64,000 nt of DNA from an uncultured Acetatifactor sp. (GTDB lineage: Bacteria > Bacillota > Clostridia > Lachnospirales > Lachnospiraceae). The DNA lies in assembly GCA_949840935.1 (NCBI GenBank), contig CATKXX010000003.1:62001-126000 (forward strand), written 5' to 3'. Below the pieces are notes generated by a model that did not search any database, had not been told where the DNA came from, and was given only the letters and a program-made list of their open reading frames with translations. Position numbers and translations under genes: made by a program. This document shows positions 44,231 to 54,130 of this stretch, piece after piece; positions within the stretch are counted from its first letter, which is position 1; every line of letters begins with the position of its first letter.

Positions 44231-44828
44231 GATGAATTTGCCCAATAAACTGACGATTTTCAGAGTGATACTGATTCTGCCCTTTGTGGCGTTCCTTCTG
44301 GGTAATTATCACGGGTGGGGCTGGTTTACGGCTGTTTTCGGCGGAATCAGGGAGTATGCGGACTACGTTGCCCTGGCAATCTTTGTGATCGCCAGCCTGA
44401 CGGATCTGGCAGACGGCAAGATTGCCCGGAAATATAATCTGGTGACGAATTTCGGGAAATTTATGGATCCCCTGGCGGATAAGCTGCTGGTCTGCGCGGC
44501 TCTGATCGCTCTGACGGAAATGGGCAGGATCCCCTCCTGGGTGGTGATCATCATTATCAGCCGGGAATTTATCATCAGCGGCTTCCGGCTCATTGCCTCC
44601 GACAACCATGTAGTGATCGCCGCCAGCTACTGGGGGAAATTTAAGACTACCTTCCAGATGGTGATGATCTGCCTGATGCTGGTGAATAACGGCCATTTCC
44701 TGCCCGGTAATACGCAGGAGCTGCAGCTGGTAACCAATATTGTCATGTGGATCGCCCTGGCCCTGACGGTGATCTCGCTGGTGGACTATCTGATCAAGAA
44801 TAAGGATGTCATGAAGGAACAGAAATAA
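44223..44828 (+). CDS. pgsA: CDP-diacylglycerol-glycerol-3-phosphate phosphatidyltransferase
   Basis: A 201-residue membrane enzyme that makes phosphatidylglycerol phosphate, the precursor of PG and cardiolipin. The CDP-alcohol phosphotransferase signature DxxDGxxAR-x8-GxxxDxxxD is complete in DLADGKIARK and FGKFMDPLADK (about 63-88). Start MNLPNKLTIFRVILILPF is typical of PgsA. I placed the start at ATG 44223 with AGGTGAGG upstream, overlapping the rimO stop; the GTG at 44211 would put that site inside the gene. Confidence 0.92.
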   Translation: MSKMNLPNKLTIFRVILILPFVAFLLGNYHGWGWFTAVFGGIREYADYVALAIFVIASLTDLADGKIARKYNLVTNFGKFMDPLADKLLVCAALIALTEMGRIPSWVVIIIISREFIISGFRLIASDNHVVIAASYWGKFKTTFQMVMICLMLVNNGHFLPGNTQELQLVTNIVMWIALALTVISLVDYLIKNKDVMKEQK

Positions 44829-44942
44829 GAATAAACAGAAATAAGAAAATACGGGACGCAGGGAAACGCAGGGGCGTGATCTGTCCGGCGCCGCCAGGGA
44901 GGGCCTGTGCGGAGAGCCTGTCTGCGGGAAAGAGAGGGAATG

Positions 44943-46211
44943 ATGACGGTAGAACTGATCTGTGTGGGCACGGAATTGCTGCTGGGAAATATTGTAAACA
45001 CCAATGCGGCCTATCTGGCGGAAAAATGCGCGGGGCTGGGGCTTTCCTGCTACTTCCAGACGGTGGTGGGTGATAACGCGGAGAGGCTCTCCATGGTGTT
45101 AAAGACTGCCATGGAGCGTTCGGACATTGTGATTCTCTCGGGCGGGCTGGGGCCCACGGAGGATGATCTGACGAAGGAAGTGGCGGCGGAGGTCTGCGGA
45201 AGGGAGCTGGTCATGCATGAGCCCAGCAGGCTCTGCATCCTGGAGTTCTTCGAGAAGCGGGGGACGGTTCCCACGGAGAATAACTGGAAGCAGGCCATGG
45301 TGCCCGTGGATGCCATTGTACTGGAAAACCGTAACGGCACGGCTCCCGGCGTGATCATTGAGACTGAGCAGGCAAGGGTGATCCTTCTGCCCGGCCCGCC
45401 CAACGAGCTGTACCCCCTGTTTGAGGAGAGTGTAGAGCCTTATCTCAGGGCCCTGACCCCCCAGGTCATCTGTTCCCAGACTGTGAAGATCTGCGGGCTG
45501 GGCGAGAGCAGGGTGGAGACCATGGTGAAGGATCTGATCGATGCGCAGACCAATCCCACCATCGCCACCTATGCCAAGACGGGGGAGGTTCATATCCGCG
45601 TCACTGCCGCGGCGGAGGATGCGAAAGCCGCAGGAAGGCTGATCAAGCCTACCGTAAAGGAGCTGAAAGCGCGTTTTGGGAACGATATTTACACTACGGA
45701 GGAGGAGACGACCCTGGAAAAGGCGGTGGCGGATCTGCTGGTCGCCAATGACCTGTCTCTGACCTGCGCGGAGTCCTGTACAGGGGGCCTGCTGTCGGGA
45801 CGGATCATCAATGTACCCGGGGTGTCGGAGGTCTATAAATCAGGTTATGTCACATACTCCAACAAGGCAAAGCGGAGGCTGCTGGGGGTGAAAAAGTCTA
45901 CCCTGCAGAAGCACGGCGCTGTCAGCGGGCAGGTGGCGGAGGAGATGGCCAGAGGAGCAGCCCTGGCTGCCAAGGCGGACGTGTCCGTGGCGGTCACAGG
46001 GATCGCGGGGCCCGACGGCGGCACGGAGGAGAAGCCCGTGGGACTGGTGTATATAGCCTGCTGCGTAAAGGGAAAGACTACGGTGAAGGGGTATCAGTTC
46101 AGCGGAAACCGCAGTAAGATCAGGGAATCCGCGGTGTCTGCGGCGCTGTCCCTGATGCGGGGCTGCATACTGGAATACTTCAGTAAAGTGACTTTCGGGA
46201 AAAAGGATTAA
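44943..46211 (+). CDS. cinA: CinA-family competence/damage-inducible protein
   Basis: A 422-residue CinA with an N-terminal molybdopterin-binding-like domain that hydrolyses ADP-ribose or related compounds (about 1-170, starting ELICVGTELLLGNIVNTNA) and a C-terminal nicotinamide-mononucleotide deamidase domain (about 260-422, LTCAESCTGGLLSGRI and VAVTGIAGPDGGTEEKP). The start is uncertain between ATG 44940 and 44943. In Firmicutes cinA is often transcribed with recA, and here recA follows two genes later. It may help recycle pyridine nucleotides. Confidence 0.9.
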   Translation: MTVELICVGTELLLGNIVNTNAAYLAEKCAGLGLSCYFQTVVGDNAERLSMVLKTAMERSDIVILSGGLGPTEDDLTKEVAAEVCGRELVMHEPSRLCILEFFEKRGTVPTENNWKQAMVPVDAIVLENRNGTAPGVIIETEQARVILLPGPPNELYPLFEESVEPYLRALTPQVICSQTVKICGLGESRVETMVKDLIDAQTNPTIATYAKTGEVHIRVTAAAEDAKAAGRLIKPTVKELKARFGNDIYTTEEETTLEKAVADLLVANDLSLTCAESCTGGLLSGRIINVPGVSEVYKSGYVTYSNKAKRRLLGVKKSTLQKHGAVSGQVAEEMARGAALAAKADVSVAVTGIAGPDGGTEEKPVGLVYIACCVKGKTTVKGYQFSGNRSKIRESAVSAALSLMRGCILEYFSKVTFGKKD

Positions 46212-46286
46212 ACCGGCGGATCAATCAGACAGATTCCCGAGATGTTACAGGTACGGGAAATCACAGCAAAGGAAGCCATGTAACAT

Positions 46287-48056
46287 ATGAAGAAAAGCGG
46301 AAGACAGAAAACCGGAGGCCAGAAAACCGGAGGTCAGAAAACCGGAAGACAGAAGATCGGGCTGTCCCAAAGGCAGGAGTTTTTTCTGGTTCTGTTCCTT
46401 TTGGCAGCCGGCATCTTTATAAGGGCGTTCCACTTTGGAATGTCGCCGGTGGGAATCCATCAGGACGAGGCCATGACCGCGGTGGACGCACTGGCGCTTT
46501 CCAGATACGGCACAGACCGGTACGGGATGCGCTTTCCCGTGCACTTTACGGCGTGGACAGGCAGCCAGCAGAGCGCGCTGCTGGCTTACTGTATGGTGCC
46601 CTTTATCAGGTTTTTCGGCTTTTCGACGGTGACGATCCGGCTTCCTATGCTGGTAGTGAGCAGCCTGGGGCTTCTGGCGCTGTACTTTCTGGGGAAAAAT
46701 CTGGGCGGCGTCAGGACGGGGCTGATCCTGCAGGCTTTGGGGGTAATCTGCCCCTGGCACTATATGCAGAGCAGATGGTCCTTTGACTGTAATATGTTCC
46801 CCCATATGTTTTTGTTCGGCGTGTGCTTCCTGCTGGGGGGACTGAGGAAGAAATGGATGCTCTATCTGTCCATGGCTTTTTTCGCGCTCTGCTGTTACAG
46901 CTATGGAGTGGCAGATTATTCCGTGCCTCTTTTCCTGCTGGTGGCGGCAGTCTGGCTGCTGAGGCGGAAGCTGCTCCGGCTGGGGGAGCTGATGATCTGC
47001 TTCTGTATTTTTACGGCGCTGGCGCTGCCGGAATATCTGTCCATGCTGCTTACTATGCTGGGAAAGGATTCCATTGAGACGCCGTTATTTACCATCCCCT
47101 CCTTTTTGGAGAGCTTTCGCGGAAATGATATCCTGCTCACCAACTTTTCCTGGGAACAGCTCTGGAAGAATATAGTATCCACAGTCACGGTGGTCTGGGG
47201 CAGCGGTGACAGGAGCGCCACCAATACCATAGTCCGTTTCGGCCCGGTCTATTATCTGACGGTGGTTTTTTTCTTCATTGGTATGGGGATGCTGGCCGGG
47301 CGGCTGCGGGGGAGCAGGGCTACCTGCGGAAAGGGCTGGCGGCCTGATAGGGAAGCAGCGACTGCCAGACCGGGTTGCGGCGGGGAAGAAGACGCCGGAA
47401 AGAGCCGGAGGAATGACAGCCAGGCTGCCGTCCCGGAACAGAGGGAAACAGCTTGTGCGCTGCTTCTGTTCTGGCTTATCATGGGAATCTGGGTGGGCCT
47501 GATCACAAGGGAAGTGACGATCAACCGTATCAATGTGATCTTTTACGCGGTTCTCGCTGCGGCGGCCCTGGGGATTGGGTGGTGTTTGGACAGGTGGAAG
47601 CTGCTGTTTCTGCCCATAGGAGCATATTATGGCATTTCCGCCCTGCTCTTTGCCGGAACGTATTTCGGCACATGGGCGGATGTCAGTCGGATTTACTATT
47701 TTGATCCTTATGTGCAGGCTTTGGAATATGCAAAGGAGCTGGCATGTGATGCTTATTATATTACCCCGGATCCCCAGGGGGAGGGCGTTAATGCCGTGGG
47801 CGAAATCCTGACCCTGTACTGCCATGAGATCGACGCCCTGTATTATCAGGGGATCAGCAATGAGCAGGAGGGTGTGGAATACCTGCCTTTTCAGGAGAGA
47901 TACCATTTTACGGAGGTGTCGGAGGAGCTTCTGGCGGAAAACGAGGGGAAGCGGGCAGTGTATTTGATCAATGCAAAATCCCTGTCTCTTTTCGACGGGG
48001 AGAAGTATGAGATTACTTCCTTCTATGACAGTTACTTTGTGATCCAGGAGAAATGA
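46287..48056 (+). CDS. GT39-like membrane glycosyltransferase with N-terminal repeats
   Basis: A 589-residue membrane protein resembling ArnT/PMT-type glycosyltransferases, which use lipid-linked sugars. The first 25 residues are basic 5-residue repeats (GGQKT-like). IRAFHFGMSPVGIHQDEAMTAVD (read here as GIHQDEAMTAVDALALS, about 57) has the Asp-Glu pair in the first extracellular loop expected for the active site. About 11-12 hydrophobic segments follow, with a polar Arg/Gly-rich loop (about 340-385) and a soluble C-terminal domain. The sugar and acceptor are not known. The start codon is preceded by a possible ATGTTAC/GTAACAT stem and only a weak ribosome site. Confidence 0.72.
   Translation: MKKSGRQKTGGQKTGGQKTGRQKIGLSQRQEFFLVLFLLAAGIFIRAFHFGMSPVGIHQDEAMTAVDALALSRYGTDRYGMRFPVHFTAWTGSQQSALLAYCMVPFIRFFGFSTVTIRLPMLVVSSLGLLALYFLGKNLGGVRTGLILQALGVICPWHYMQSRWSFDCNMFPHMFLFGVCFLLGGLRKKWMLYLSMAFFALCCYSYGVADYSVPLFLLVAAVWLLRRKLLRLGELMICFCIFTALALPEYLSMLLTMLGKDSIETPLFTIPSFLESFRGNDILLTNFSWEQLWKNIVSTVTVVWGSGDRSATNTIVRFGPVYYLTVVFFFIGMGMLAGRLRGSRATCGKGWRPDREAATARPGCGGEEDAGKSRRNDSQAAVPEQRETACALLLFWLIMGIWVGLITREVTINRINVIFYAVLAAAALGIGWCLDRWKLLFLPIGAYYGISALLFAGTYFGTWADVSRIYYFDPYVQALEYAKELACDAYYITPDPQGEGVNAVGEILTLYCHEIDALYYQGISNEQEGVEYLPFQERYHFTEVSEELLAENEGKRAVYLINAKSLSLFDGEKYEITSFYDSYFVIQEK
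46299..46358 (+). repeat. 15-bp in-frame repeats at the N-terminus of the GT39-like gene
   Basis: Four 15-bp units (GGAAGACAGAAAACC-like) at 46299, 46314, 46329 and 46344 encode GRQKT, GGQKT, GGQKT and GRQKI. They give a basic, cytoplasmic N-terminal tail. Confidence 0.85.
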
Positions 48057-48091
48057 AGCATGAGGCCGCAAAGGCAGGACGGGGGAGGCGT

Positions 48092-48559
48092 ATGAAAAAG
48101 GTTATTCTGGTGTTATTGACATTTGTACCGATTCCAGCAGGGTATCTGGTGAACCTTTTCCTCCCTGTCCCGATGGTCGGAGCACTGGCATATTATGTGA
48201 TACCGCTGATCGTCCTGGCTTTCTGGTTCTGGCTGGGAGGCTGTTATGCCAAAACGGGCTGGGGCGCGGTGCGGTCTGTGCTGACTGGCAGCGTATCCGG
48301 GATTCTGTCCCTGGCGCTGTATCTCTGGCAGTTCTGGATCCAGAGTGATGAGACCAGGAATTTGGCCCTGGCAGGACTTTCGCAGATGTATGCCTCTGCC
48401 GCACCGGCTTATCTGACCGCCAGGCTGGCAATCCTGTTTGAAGCCAGGCCGGATTACGCCGGGAAGGCCGCCATGACTGCCCTGCAGGTAATCTCCCTTA
48501 TTCTTATGATGGCTGTTTTTACGGCCGGGTATCTCCGGGGGAGGGAACGGATAGCTTGA
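48092..48559 (+). CDS. Hypothetical membrane protein
   Basis: A protein of about 155 residues with four or five hydrophobic segments (VILVLLTFVPIPAGYLVNLFL at the start). The ATG at 48092 has GGGGGAGG close by (spacing three); an in-frame ATG at 48053 overlaps the preceding stop and would add 13 polar residues. I recognise no family. It is next to the GT39-like gene and probably co-transcribed with it. Confidence 0.55.
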   Translation: MKKVILVLLTFVPIPAGYLVNLFLPVPMVGALAYYVIPLIVLAFWFWLGGCYAKTGWGAVRSVLTGSVSGILSLALYLWQFWIQSDETRNLALAGLSQMYASAAPAYLTARLAILFEARPDYAGKAAMTALQVISLILMMAVFTAGYLRGRERIA

Positions 48560-48843
48560 ATCAGAGTGTAAAGGATGGATTGGGCCATATGAGATAATCA
48601 TAATGCTATTTTATGAAATTACGGTCGGATTTCCTTGCGGAAAGACATTTTGTATGGTACACTTTATTTGTCTGAATCTTCGTATGATATTTTGCTCAGT
48701 CCAGAGCAGGCGCCGCCCGTGAGGCGCCGTTAAGATATTCCGGCATATCGCCACAGGTTTCAGCGGAAAATATAAAATGGAGGAGGGATTCTTTAAGGGA
48801 GTTTTATGGTGCATATAAAATGTTATAGTAAAAATGTAAGAAA
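48560..48843. other. Intergenic region before recA
   Basis: No convincing gene. It holds a GGCGCC/GGCGCC hairpin (48709-48714 with 48723-48728, loop of 8) and an AT-rich stretch towards the recA promoter. Two very short frames with ribosome-like sites (starting at 48777 and about 48806) could be leader peptides but are not supported. Confidence 0.4.
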
Positions 48844-48846
48844 TGA

Positions 48847-48899
48847 TTGACAAAAACGAACGGATGTTTTATTCTATAACTAATCAGAACGTCTGTTCC
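48847..48899 (+). promoter_or_regulatory. recA promoter with two SOS (LexA) boxes
   Basis: The promoter TTGACA (48847-48852), 17 bases, TATTCT (48870-48875) is strong. CGAACGGATGTTTT (48857-48870) fits the Firmicutes SOS box CGAACRNRYGTTYC at 13 of 14 positions and fills the spacer. AGAACGTCTGTTCC (48886-48899) fits at 12 of 14 and lies just downstream. LexA repression of recA is expected. Confidence 0.8.
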
Positions 48900-48919
48900 T
48901 GCAAAAAGGAGAATTGAAC

Positions 48920-50083
48920 ATGGAAAAAAACGAAAAACTGAAAGCATTAGATGCGGCACTCAGTCAGATTGAGAAACAGTATGGCAAGGGGGCGGTGATG
49001 AAGCTGGGGGATCCTGCCAACCAGATGAATGTTGAGACAATACCCACCGGTTCCCTGAGCCTGGATATAGCGCTGGGGCTGGGCGGTATCCCCAAGGGAA
49101 GGATTGTGGAGATTTACGGCCCGGAATCCAGTGGTAAGACCACCGTAACACTGCATATGATCGCGGAGGTACAGAGAGCAGGGGGTATTGCGGGTTTCAT
49201 TGACGCGGAGCACGCACTGGATCCCGTGTATGCCAAGAACATAGGCGTGGATATTGACAATCTTTATATCTCCCAGCCGGATAACGGGGAACAGGCATTG
49301 GAGATCACAGAGACCATGGTCCGTTCCGGTGCCATCGATATTGTAGTGGTGGACTCCGTTGCAGCCCTGGTTCCCAAGGCGGAGATTGACGGTGATATGG
49401 GTGATTCCCATGTGGGGCTCCAGGCTCGTCTGATGTCCCAGGCGCTCCGCAAGCTGACTGCTGTCATCAGTAAGTCCAACTGTACGGTAGTGTTCATTAA
49501 CCAGCTGCGTGAGAAGGTGGGTGTTATGTTTGGCAGCCCTGAGACCACCACCGGAGGCCGGGCATTGAAATTCTATTCCTCTGTGCGCATGGATGTGCGC
49601 CGTATAGAATCTCTGAAGCAGGGCGGTGAAGTAATCGGGAACCGCACCCGTGTGAAGGTTGTGAAAAATAAGATAGCGCCACCCTTTAAAGAGGCGGAAT
49701 TTGATATTATGTTCGGTGAAGGTATCTCCAGGGAGGGAGACATCCTGGATCTTGCCGTCCAGATAGATGTGATCGTCAAGTCCGGCGCATGGTATGCTTA
49801 TGACGGGAATAAGATTGGCCAGGGGCGCGAGAATGCGAAGCAGTTCCTGCGGGAGCATCCTGAGATCTGTGAGGCGGTCAGCCAGAAGGTGCGGGCACAT
49901 TACGGCTTCGGCGGGGAGGCTAAGGCGGATGAGACGGCCCTGAAGCAGGATACGGCAAAGGCTCCGGCAAAAGCGGGCAGGGAAGGAAAAGAGGGCAAAG
50001 AAGTAAAGGAAAGCAGAGAAGCAAAGGAAAGTAAGGAAGCAAAGGAAATTAAGGAATCAAAAGAAAGTAAAGAGGGCAAATAA
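48920..50083 (+). CDS. recA: RecA recombinase with repetitive tail
   Basis: A 387-residue RecA. Walker A is [12 protein letters not shown] (about 66), the L1/L2 DNA loops contain [20 protein letters not shown] (about 155) and [19 protein letters not shown] (about 204), and the ATPase core is complete. The C-terminal tail beyond about residue 345 is an unusual run of Lys, Glu, Ser and Ala in a [12 protein letters not shown] pattern, longer than the acidic tail of other RecA proteins. The start at ATG 48920 has AAAGGAGA upstream. The SOS boxes upstream show damage control. recX follows 40 bases later. Confidence 0.96.
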   Translation: MEKNEKLKALDAALSQIEKQYGKGAVMKLGDPANQMNVETIPTGSLSLDIALGLGGIPKGRIVEIYGPESSGKTTVTLHMIAEVQRAGGIAGFIDAEHALDPVYAKNIGVDIDNLYISQPDNGEQALEITETMVRSGAIDIVVVDSVAALVPKAEIDGDMGDSHVGLQARLMSQALRKLTAVISKSNCTVVFINQLREKVGVMFGSPETTTGGRALKFYSSVRMDVRRIESLKQGGEVIGNRTRVKVVKNKIAPPFKEAEFDIMFGEGISREGDILDLAVQIDVIVKSGAWYAYDGNKIGQGRENAKQFLREHPEICEAVSQKVRAHYGFGGEAKADETALKQDTAKAPAKAGREGKEGKEVKESREAKESKEAKEIKESKESKEGK

Positions 50084-50123
50084 ACCCGCAGGGAAAAGAA
50101 GCCTGCGGAAAAGTGGAGGCTGA

Positions 50124-50768
50124 GTGACGATTGGTATGAGAGTAACGAGGCTGGAAGAATTAACCAGATCGCGCAGCAGGGTATATATAGAGCAGGAACC
50201 CGCATTTGTATTATACAAGGGCGAGATGCGCGCTTATCATATACGGGAGGGTGAGGAAATTGCCCGGGAGGATTACGATGAGATTATGGGAAGGGTGCTT
50301 CCCAAACGGGCCAGGCTTCGTGCGATGCATTTATTACAGGGTCGTGATTATACGGTAAAACAGCTGCGGGATAAGCTGCGGGAGGGATGCTACCCGGAGG
50401 AAATTATTGAACAGGCGTTAGATTATGTTGCAGGGTATCATTACACGGATGATCTCAGGTATGCGGAAGCTTTTATATCCGACCATGAGGCATCCAGAAG
50501 CAGGATGAGGATAGAGCAGGATCTCCTGAACAGGGGGATTGATAAGCTTACGCTGGAAGAGGCATGGCGGCAGTGGGAGCAGAAAGGCGGTGTGCAGGAC
50601 GAGGGAGCGATGATCGGGCGTCTTCTGGATAAACGGCATTACGACCCTGAGACGGCGGGCAGGAAGGAACAGCAGAAGGCATACGGTTTCCTGATGCGCA
50701 AGGGATTTTCCCAGGATGCCATCCGCAGGGCGCTCCGGGCCGACTGTTTCCAGACGCAGGATTGCTGA
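50124..50768 (+). CDS. recX: RecX regulatory protein
   Basis: A 214-residue regulator that binds RecA filaments. It is built of three-helix repeats: RLRAMHLLQGRDYTVKQLRDKL (read here as AMHLLQGRDYTVKQLRDKL, about 70), ALDYVAGYHYTDDLRYAEAFI (about 99, as YVAGYHYTDDLRYAEAF) and a C-terminal FLMRKGFSQDAIRRAL. I chose GTG 50124, which has GTGGAGGC just upstream; ATG 50136 is the alternative. It follows recA closely, as in many Firmicutes. Confidence 0.88.
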   Translation: MTIGMRVTRLEELTRSRSRVYIEQEPAFVLYKGEMRAYHIREGEEIAREDYDEIMGRVLPKRARLRAMHLLQGRDYTVKQLRDKLREGCYPEEIIEQALDYVAGYHYTDDLRYAEAFISDHEASRSRMRIEQDLLNRGIDKLTLEEAWRQWEQKGGVQDEGAMIGRLLDKRHYDPETAGRKEQQKAYGFLMRKGFSQDAIRRALRADCFQTQDC

Positions 50769-50784
50769 TGATTTACGATATTTT

Positions 50785-50831
50785 TCACACCCGCGCTATC
50801 GTGAGGCGTTTTCATGCGGCTTTTACGGTTT
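50785..50831 (+). repeat. Dispersed repeat copy, related to 57427-57470
   Basis: The stretch with CACACCC, then GAGGCGTTTTCA and CTTTTA, matches the reverse strand of 57427-57470 over about 40 bases with few differences. The copy lies between recX and the rny promoter. Confidence 0.55.
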
Positions 50832-50875
50832 ACACCTTTTATAACCTTTTTATAACCTGGAATTGCGAGTTGTAC

Positions 50876-50904
50876 TTGACAATACATTGAATTAAGTTTA
50901 AAAT
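50876..50904 (+). promoter_or_regulatory. Candidate sigma-A promoter of rny
   Basis: TTGACA (50876-50881, a perfect match), 17 bases, TAAAAT (50899-50904). The leader before the start at 51043 is about 135 bases long. Confidence 0.7.
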
Positions 50905-51042
50905 TTAAGTGTTGTGAATTGCTTGTTAGAATGTTTTCAGTCCTTTTGGACAAGTACATACATTCTATGAAGGCCGCGGGCTGCACAGCAGAATGCGGTC
51001 AAAGTGTACAATGAAAATTAAATAAGGAGGTGCTCCTGTAAG

Positions 51043-52590
51043 ATGCTTATCTATGTAATTGTTGCATTGGTCAGCATCCTTGTTACGGCTGTTGCTACCA
51101 CCCTCATTGTATCTGCTTATCAGAAAAAGGCAGCTGCATCGACAGTGGGGAATGCGCAGGAGAAGGCAAGGGAGATTATTGATGAAGCTCTGAAGGCTGC
51201 GGAGACAAAGAAGCGCGAGTCGCTGCTTGAGGTAAAGGAAGAGTCCATTCGCACAAAGAATGAATTGGACAAGGAAATCAAGGAACGCAGGGCGGAAGCC
51301 CAGCGCTATGAGCGCAGAGTCCAGCAGAAGGAAGAAAACATCGATAAGAAGGCAGATGCAATTGAGAAACGGGAAGCCAGCCTGGCGTCCAGGGAAGAGT
51401 CCATCAACAAGATGAAGGATGAGGTTTCCAAATTAAATGAGCAAAGGCTGCAGGAACTGGAAAGAATTTCCGGGTTGACCTCTGAACAGGCAAAAGACTA
51501 CTTATTGAAAATTGTTGAAGATGAAGTAAAACATGAAACGGCTGTGATGATCAAGGAAATGGAGAGTCGCGCCAAAGAAGAAGCAGACAAAAAGGCGAAG
51601 GAGTATGTGGTGTCGGCCATCCAGAGATGTGCTGCTGATCACGTGTCTGAGACGACCATCTCCGTCGTACAGCTTCCAAATGATGAGATGAAGGGCAGGA
51701 TTATCGGCAGGGAGGGACGCAATATCCGTACACTGGAGACCATGACGGGTGTTGACCTGATTATCGATGATACCCCTGAGGCAGTTATTCTGTCGGGCTT
51801 TGACCCCATCCGTCGTGAGGTCGCAAGAATTGCTCTTGAGAAGTTGATCGTTGATGGACGTATCCATCCTGCCAGGATTGAAGAAATGGTAGAAAAGGCT
51901 CAGAAGGAAGTCGAGATTATGATCAAGGAGGAAGGTGAAGCCGCTACACTGGAGGTCGGTGTGCATGGTATCCATCCTGAACTTGTGAAGCTTCTGGGCA
52001 AGATGAAATTCCGGACAAGCTATGGTCAGAATGCGCTGAAGCATTCCATAGAGGTAGCACAGCTGTCAGGACTGCTGGCTGCCGAGATGGGGCTGGATGT
52101 CAGACTTGCAAAGCGTGCAGGCCTGCTTCATGATATCGGTAAGTCTGTTGACCATGAGATGGAAGGATCTCATATTCAGCTCGGTGTGGAGCTTTGTAAG
52201 AAATATAAGGAGAATTCTATAGTCATCAACGCTGTAGAGTCTCATCATGGCGATGTGGAAGCCACATCCCTTATCGCATGTATTGTCCAGGCCGCAGATA
52301 CTATTTCTGCTGCAAGGCCGGGTGCCAGAAGAGAGACTCTGGAGACCTATACCAGCAGATTAAAACAGTTAGAAGAAATAACAAACAATTTCAAGGGTGT
52401 AGACAAATCTTTTGCTATTCAGGCAGGTCGTGAGGTTCGTGTAATGGTAGTGCCGGAGCAGATTACAGATGCCGATATGGTTCTGCTTGCCCGTGATATT
52501 TCAAAACAGATTGAGGCTGAATTGGAATATCCCGGACAGATCAAGGTAAATGTGATCCGTGAGAGCCGCGTGATTGATTATGCGAAGTAG
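51043..52590 (+). CDS. rny: Ribonuclease Y
   Basis: A 515-residue membrane-anchored endoribonuclease that starts mRNA decay. Residues 1-25 are a membrane anchor, about 30-190 a long coiled coil rich in Lys and Glu, [19 protein letters not shown] (about 217) the KH domain, and [17 protein letters not shown] (about 362) the HD phosphohydrolase site. The start ATG has AAGGAGGTG upstream. Codon use is visibly less GC-rich than in the flanking genes, which fits high expression. It has its own promoter and terminator. Confidence 0.95.
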   Translation: MLIYVIVALVSILVTAVATTLIVSAYQKKAAASTVGNAQEKAREIIDEALKAAETKKRESLLEVKEESIRTKNELDKEIKERRAEAQRYERRVQQKEENIDKKADAIEKREASLASREESINKMKDEVSKLNEQRLQELERISGLTSEQAKDYLLKIVEDEVKHETAVMIKEMESRAKEEADKKAKEYVVSAIQRCAADHVSETTISVVQLPNDEMKGRIIGREGRNIRTLETMTGVDLIIDDTPEAVILSGFDPIRREVARIALEKLIVDGRIHPARIEEMVEKAQKEVEIMIKEEGEAATLEVGVHGIHPELVKLLGKMKFRTSYGQNALKHSIEVAQLSGLLAAEMGLDVRLAKRAGLLHDIGKSVDHEMEGSHIQLGVELCKKYKENSIVINAVESHHGDVEATSLIACIVQAADTISAARPGARRETLETYTSRLKQLEEITNNFKGVDKSFAIQAGREVRVMVVPEQITDADMVLLARDISKQIEAELEYPGQIKVNVIRESRVIDYAK

Positions 52591-52626
52591 GTTTTGATGT
52601 TTTTGCTTGAAAATTTCATATGGATG

Positions 52627-52660
52627 AAAACCGCTGTGTGATTGCACAGCGGTTTTTTTA
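52627..52660 (+). terminator. rny rho-independent terminator
   Basis: AAAACCGCTGTG pairs with CACAGCGGTTTT around TGATTG (stem core 52631-52638 and 52645-52652), followed by a run of seven T residues. This is a textbook terminator. Confidence 0.93.
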
Positions 52661-52795
52661 ATTTCCCTCTTGTTTCTTGCGGGAAGTTATAGTATTATAT
52701 TTCAGGTGTATGATTGTATACTATAATCCAATGGATGAAAACAGCTCTGGATGTCCCGTCAGGGAGGGTTCAGGAGGGAAAGGCGTGGTTGTAAA

Positions 52796-54079
52796 ATGAA
52801 AGCGTATCAGGAATTGAGCAGGGAAGAATTGCTGTCATTGAAGGCGGAATTGGAAAAGGAGTATGAGGATGCGAAGGGGAAGGGACTGAAGCTGGACATG
52901 TCCAGAGGTAAGCCCTCCATAGCACAGCTGGATCTGGCACGCGGTTTTTTTGATGTACTGACTTCCGAGAGCGATATGAAGGATGAGAGCGGAGTGGATG
53001 TGCGTAACTATGGCGCTCTGGACGGTATTCCCGAGGCCAAGAGGCTGATGGCGGATATTATGGGAGTACCGGTGGACAATGTGATTGTCTGTGGCAATGC
53101 CAGCCTGTTTATCATGTATGATACTATTTCCCGTTCTGTGACGCATGGCGTAATGGGCAGTACTCCCTGGTGCAAGCTGGATAAGGTGAAATTCCTCTGC
53201 CCTGTGCCGGGATATGACAGGCATTTCGCAATCACAGAGCATTTTGGCATTGAGATGATCAATATACCCATGACGCCCCAGGGGCCGGATATGGATCTGG
53301 TGGAAAAGCTGGTCAGTGAGGATGCCAGCATTAAGGGTATCTGGTGCGTGCCCAAGTATTCCAACCCCCAGGGTTATACCTATTCAGACGAGACCGTGAG
53401 GAGATTTGCGGCGTTGAAGCCCGCGGCTGAGGATTTCAGGATATATTGGGACAATGCTTATGCGGTGCATGATCTGTATGACAACGGCGGGGATAATTTG
53501 CTGGAAATCTTTACGGAATGTGAGAAGACGGGTAATACCGATATGGTTTTTGAATTCTGTTCTTCTTCCAAGATCAGCCTGGCCGGGGCAGGGATTGCAG
53601 CGGTGGCGGCATCCAGGGCAAACCTCGATTTTATGAAGAAAAGTATGACGATCCAGACCATTGGCTATGATAAGGTAAACCAGCTCCGCCACACCCGCTA
53701 TTTTAAGGATATAGACGGAATCAGAGAACATATGAGAAAGCATGCGGAACTGCTCCGGCCTAAATTTGAGGCGGTACTGGCGGTACTGGACAGGGAGCTG
53801 GGCGGGCTTGGCATCGGTACCTGGACGAGGCCTAACGGAGGTTATTTTATCTCCTTTAACACCATGGAGGGCTGCGCAAAGGCTATTGTGGCAAAGTGCA
53901 GGGAAGCAGGCGTGGTGCTGACCGGCGCAGGTGCTACCTTCCCTTATGGGAAGGATCCGGAGGACAGCAATATCCGTATTGCGCCCTCTTTCCCCACTCC
54001 TGAGGAGATGGCAATGACTACGGATCTGTTCGTACTCTGCGTGAAGCTGGTGAGCATTGAAAAACTGTTAAACGCATAG
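52796..54079 (+). CDS. Class-I-like PLP aminotransferase
   Basis: A 427-residue aminotransferase of the group with an N-terminal SREELLSLKAELEKEYEDAK helix and LDMSRGKPSIAQLDLA, known as the aspartate-type PF12897 branch. VRNYGALDGIPEAKRLMADIMG, GNASLFIMYDT, WCVPKYSNPQGYTYSDET (cofactor Asn) and SSSKISLAGAGIAAVAAS (PLP Lys, about 262) mark the active site. The substrate is not determined. The start was placed at 52796 from the conserved MKAYQELSREEL; the spacing from AGGAGGGAAAGG is long, so the start is less certain. Confidence 0.85.
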   Translation: MKAYQELSREELLSLKAELEKEYEDAKGKGLKLDMSRGKPSIAQLDLARGFFDVLTSESDMKDESGVDVRNYGALDGIPEAKRLMADIMGVPVDNVIVCGNASLFIMYDTISRSVTHGVMGSTPWCKLDKVKFLCPVPGYDRHFAITEHFGIEMINIPMTPQGPDMDLVEKLVSEDASIKGIWCVPKYSNPQGYTYSDETVRRFAALKPAAEDFRIYWDNAYAVHDLYDNGGDNLLEIFTECEKTGNTDMVFEFCSSSKISLAGAGIAAVAASRANLDFMKKSMTIQTIGYDKVNQLRHTRYFKDIDGIREHMRKHAELLRPKFEAVLAVLDRELGGLGIGTWTRPNGGYFISFNTMEGCAKAIVAKCREAGVVLTGAGATFPYGKDPEDSNIRIAPSFPTPEEMAMTTDLFVLCVKLVSIEKLLNA

Positions 54080-54130
54080 TGTGAGAAGAATAGCCGGGAA
54101 ATGTCCAAAACACGGCATTTCTCATCCGAA

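Noticed and set aside
46916..48071. Long - strand frames opposite the GT39-like gene
   Set aside because: They have no domain or ribosome site and overlap a gene with a convincing membrane-protein pattern.
48700..48760. Possible riboswitch before recA
   Set aside because: Only one GGCGCC hairpin is visible; no conserved core of a known riboswitch was found.
48777..48850. Two very short frames before recA as leader peptides
   Set aside because: They have weak start contexts and no terminator or anti-terminator; the region is better explained as recA upstream sequence.
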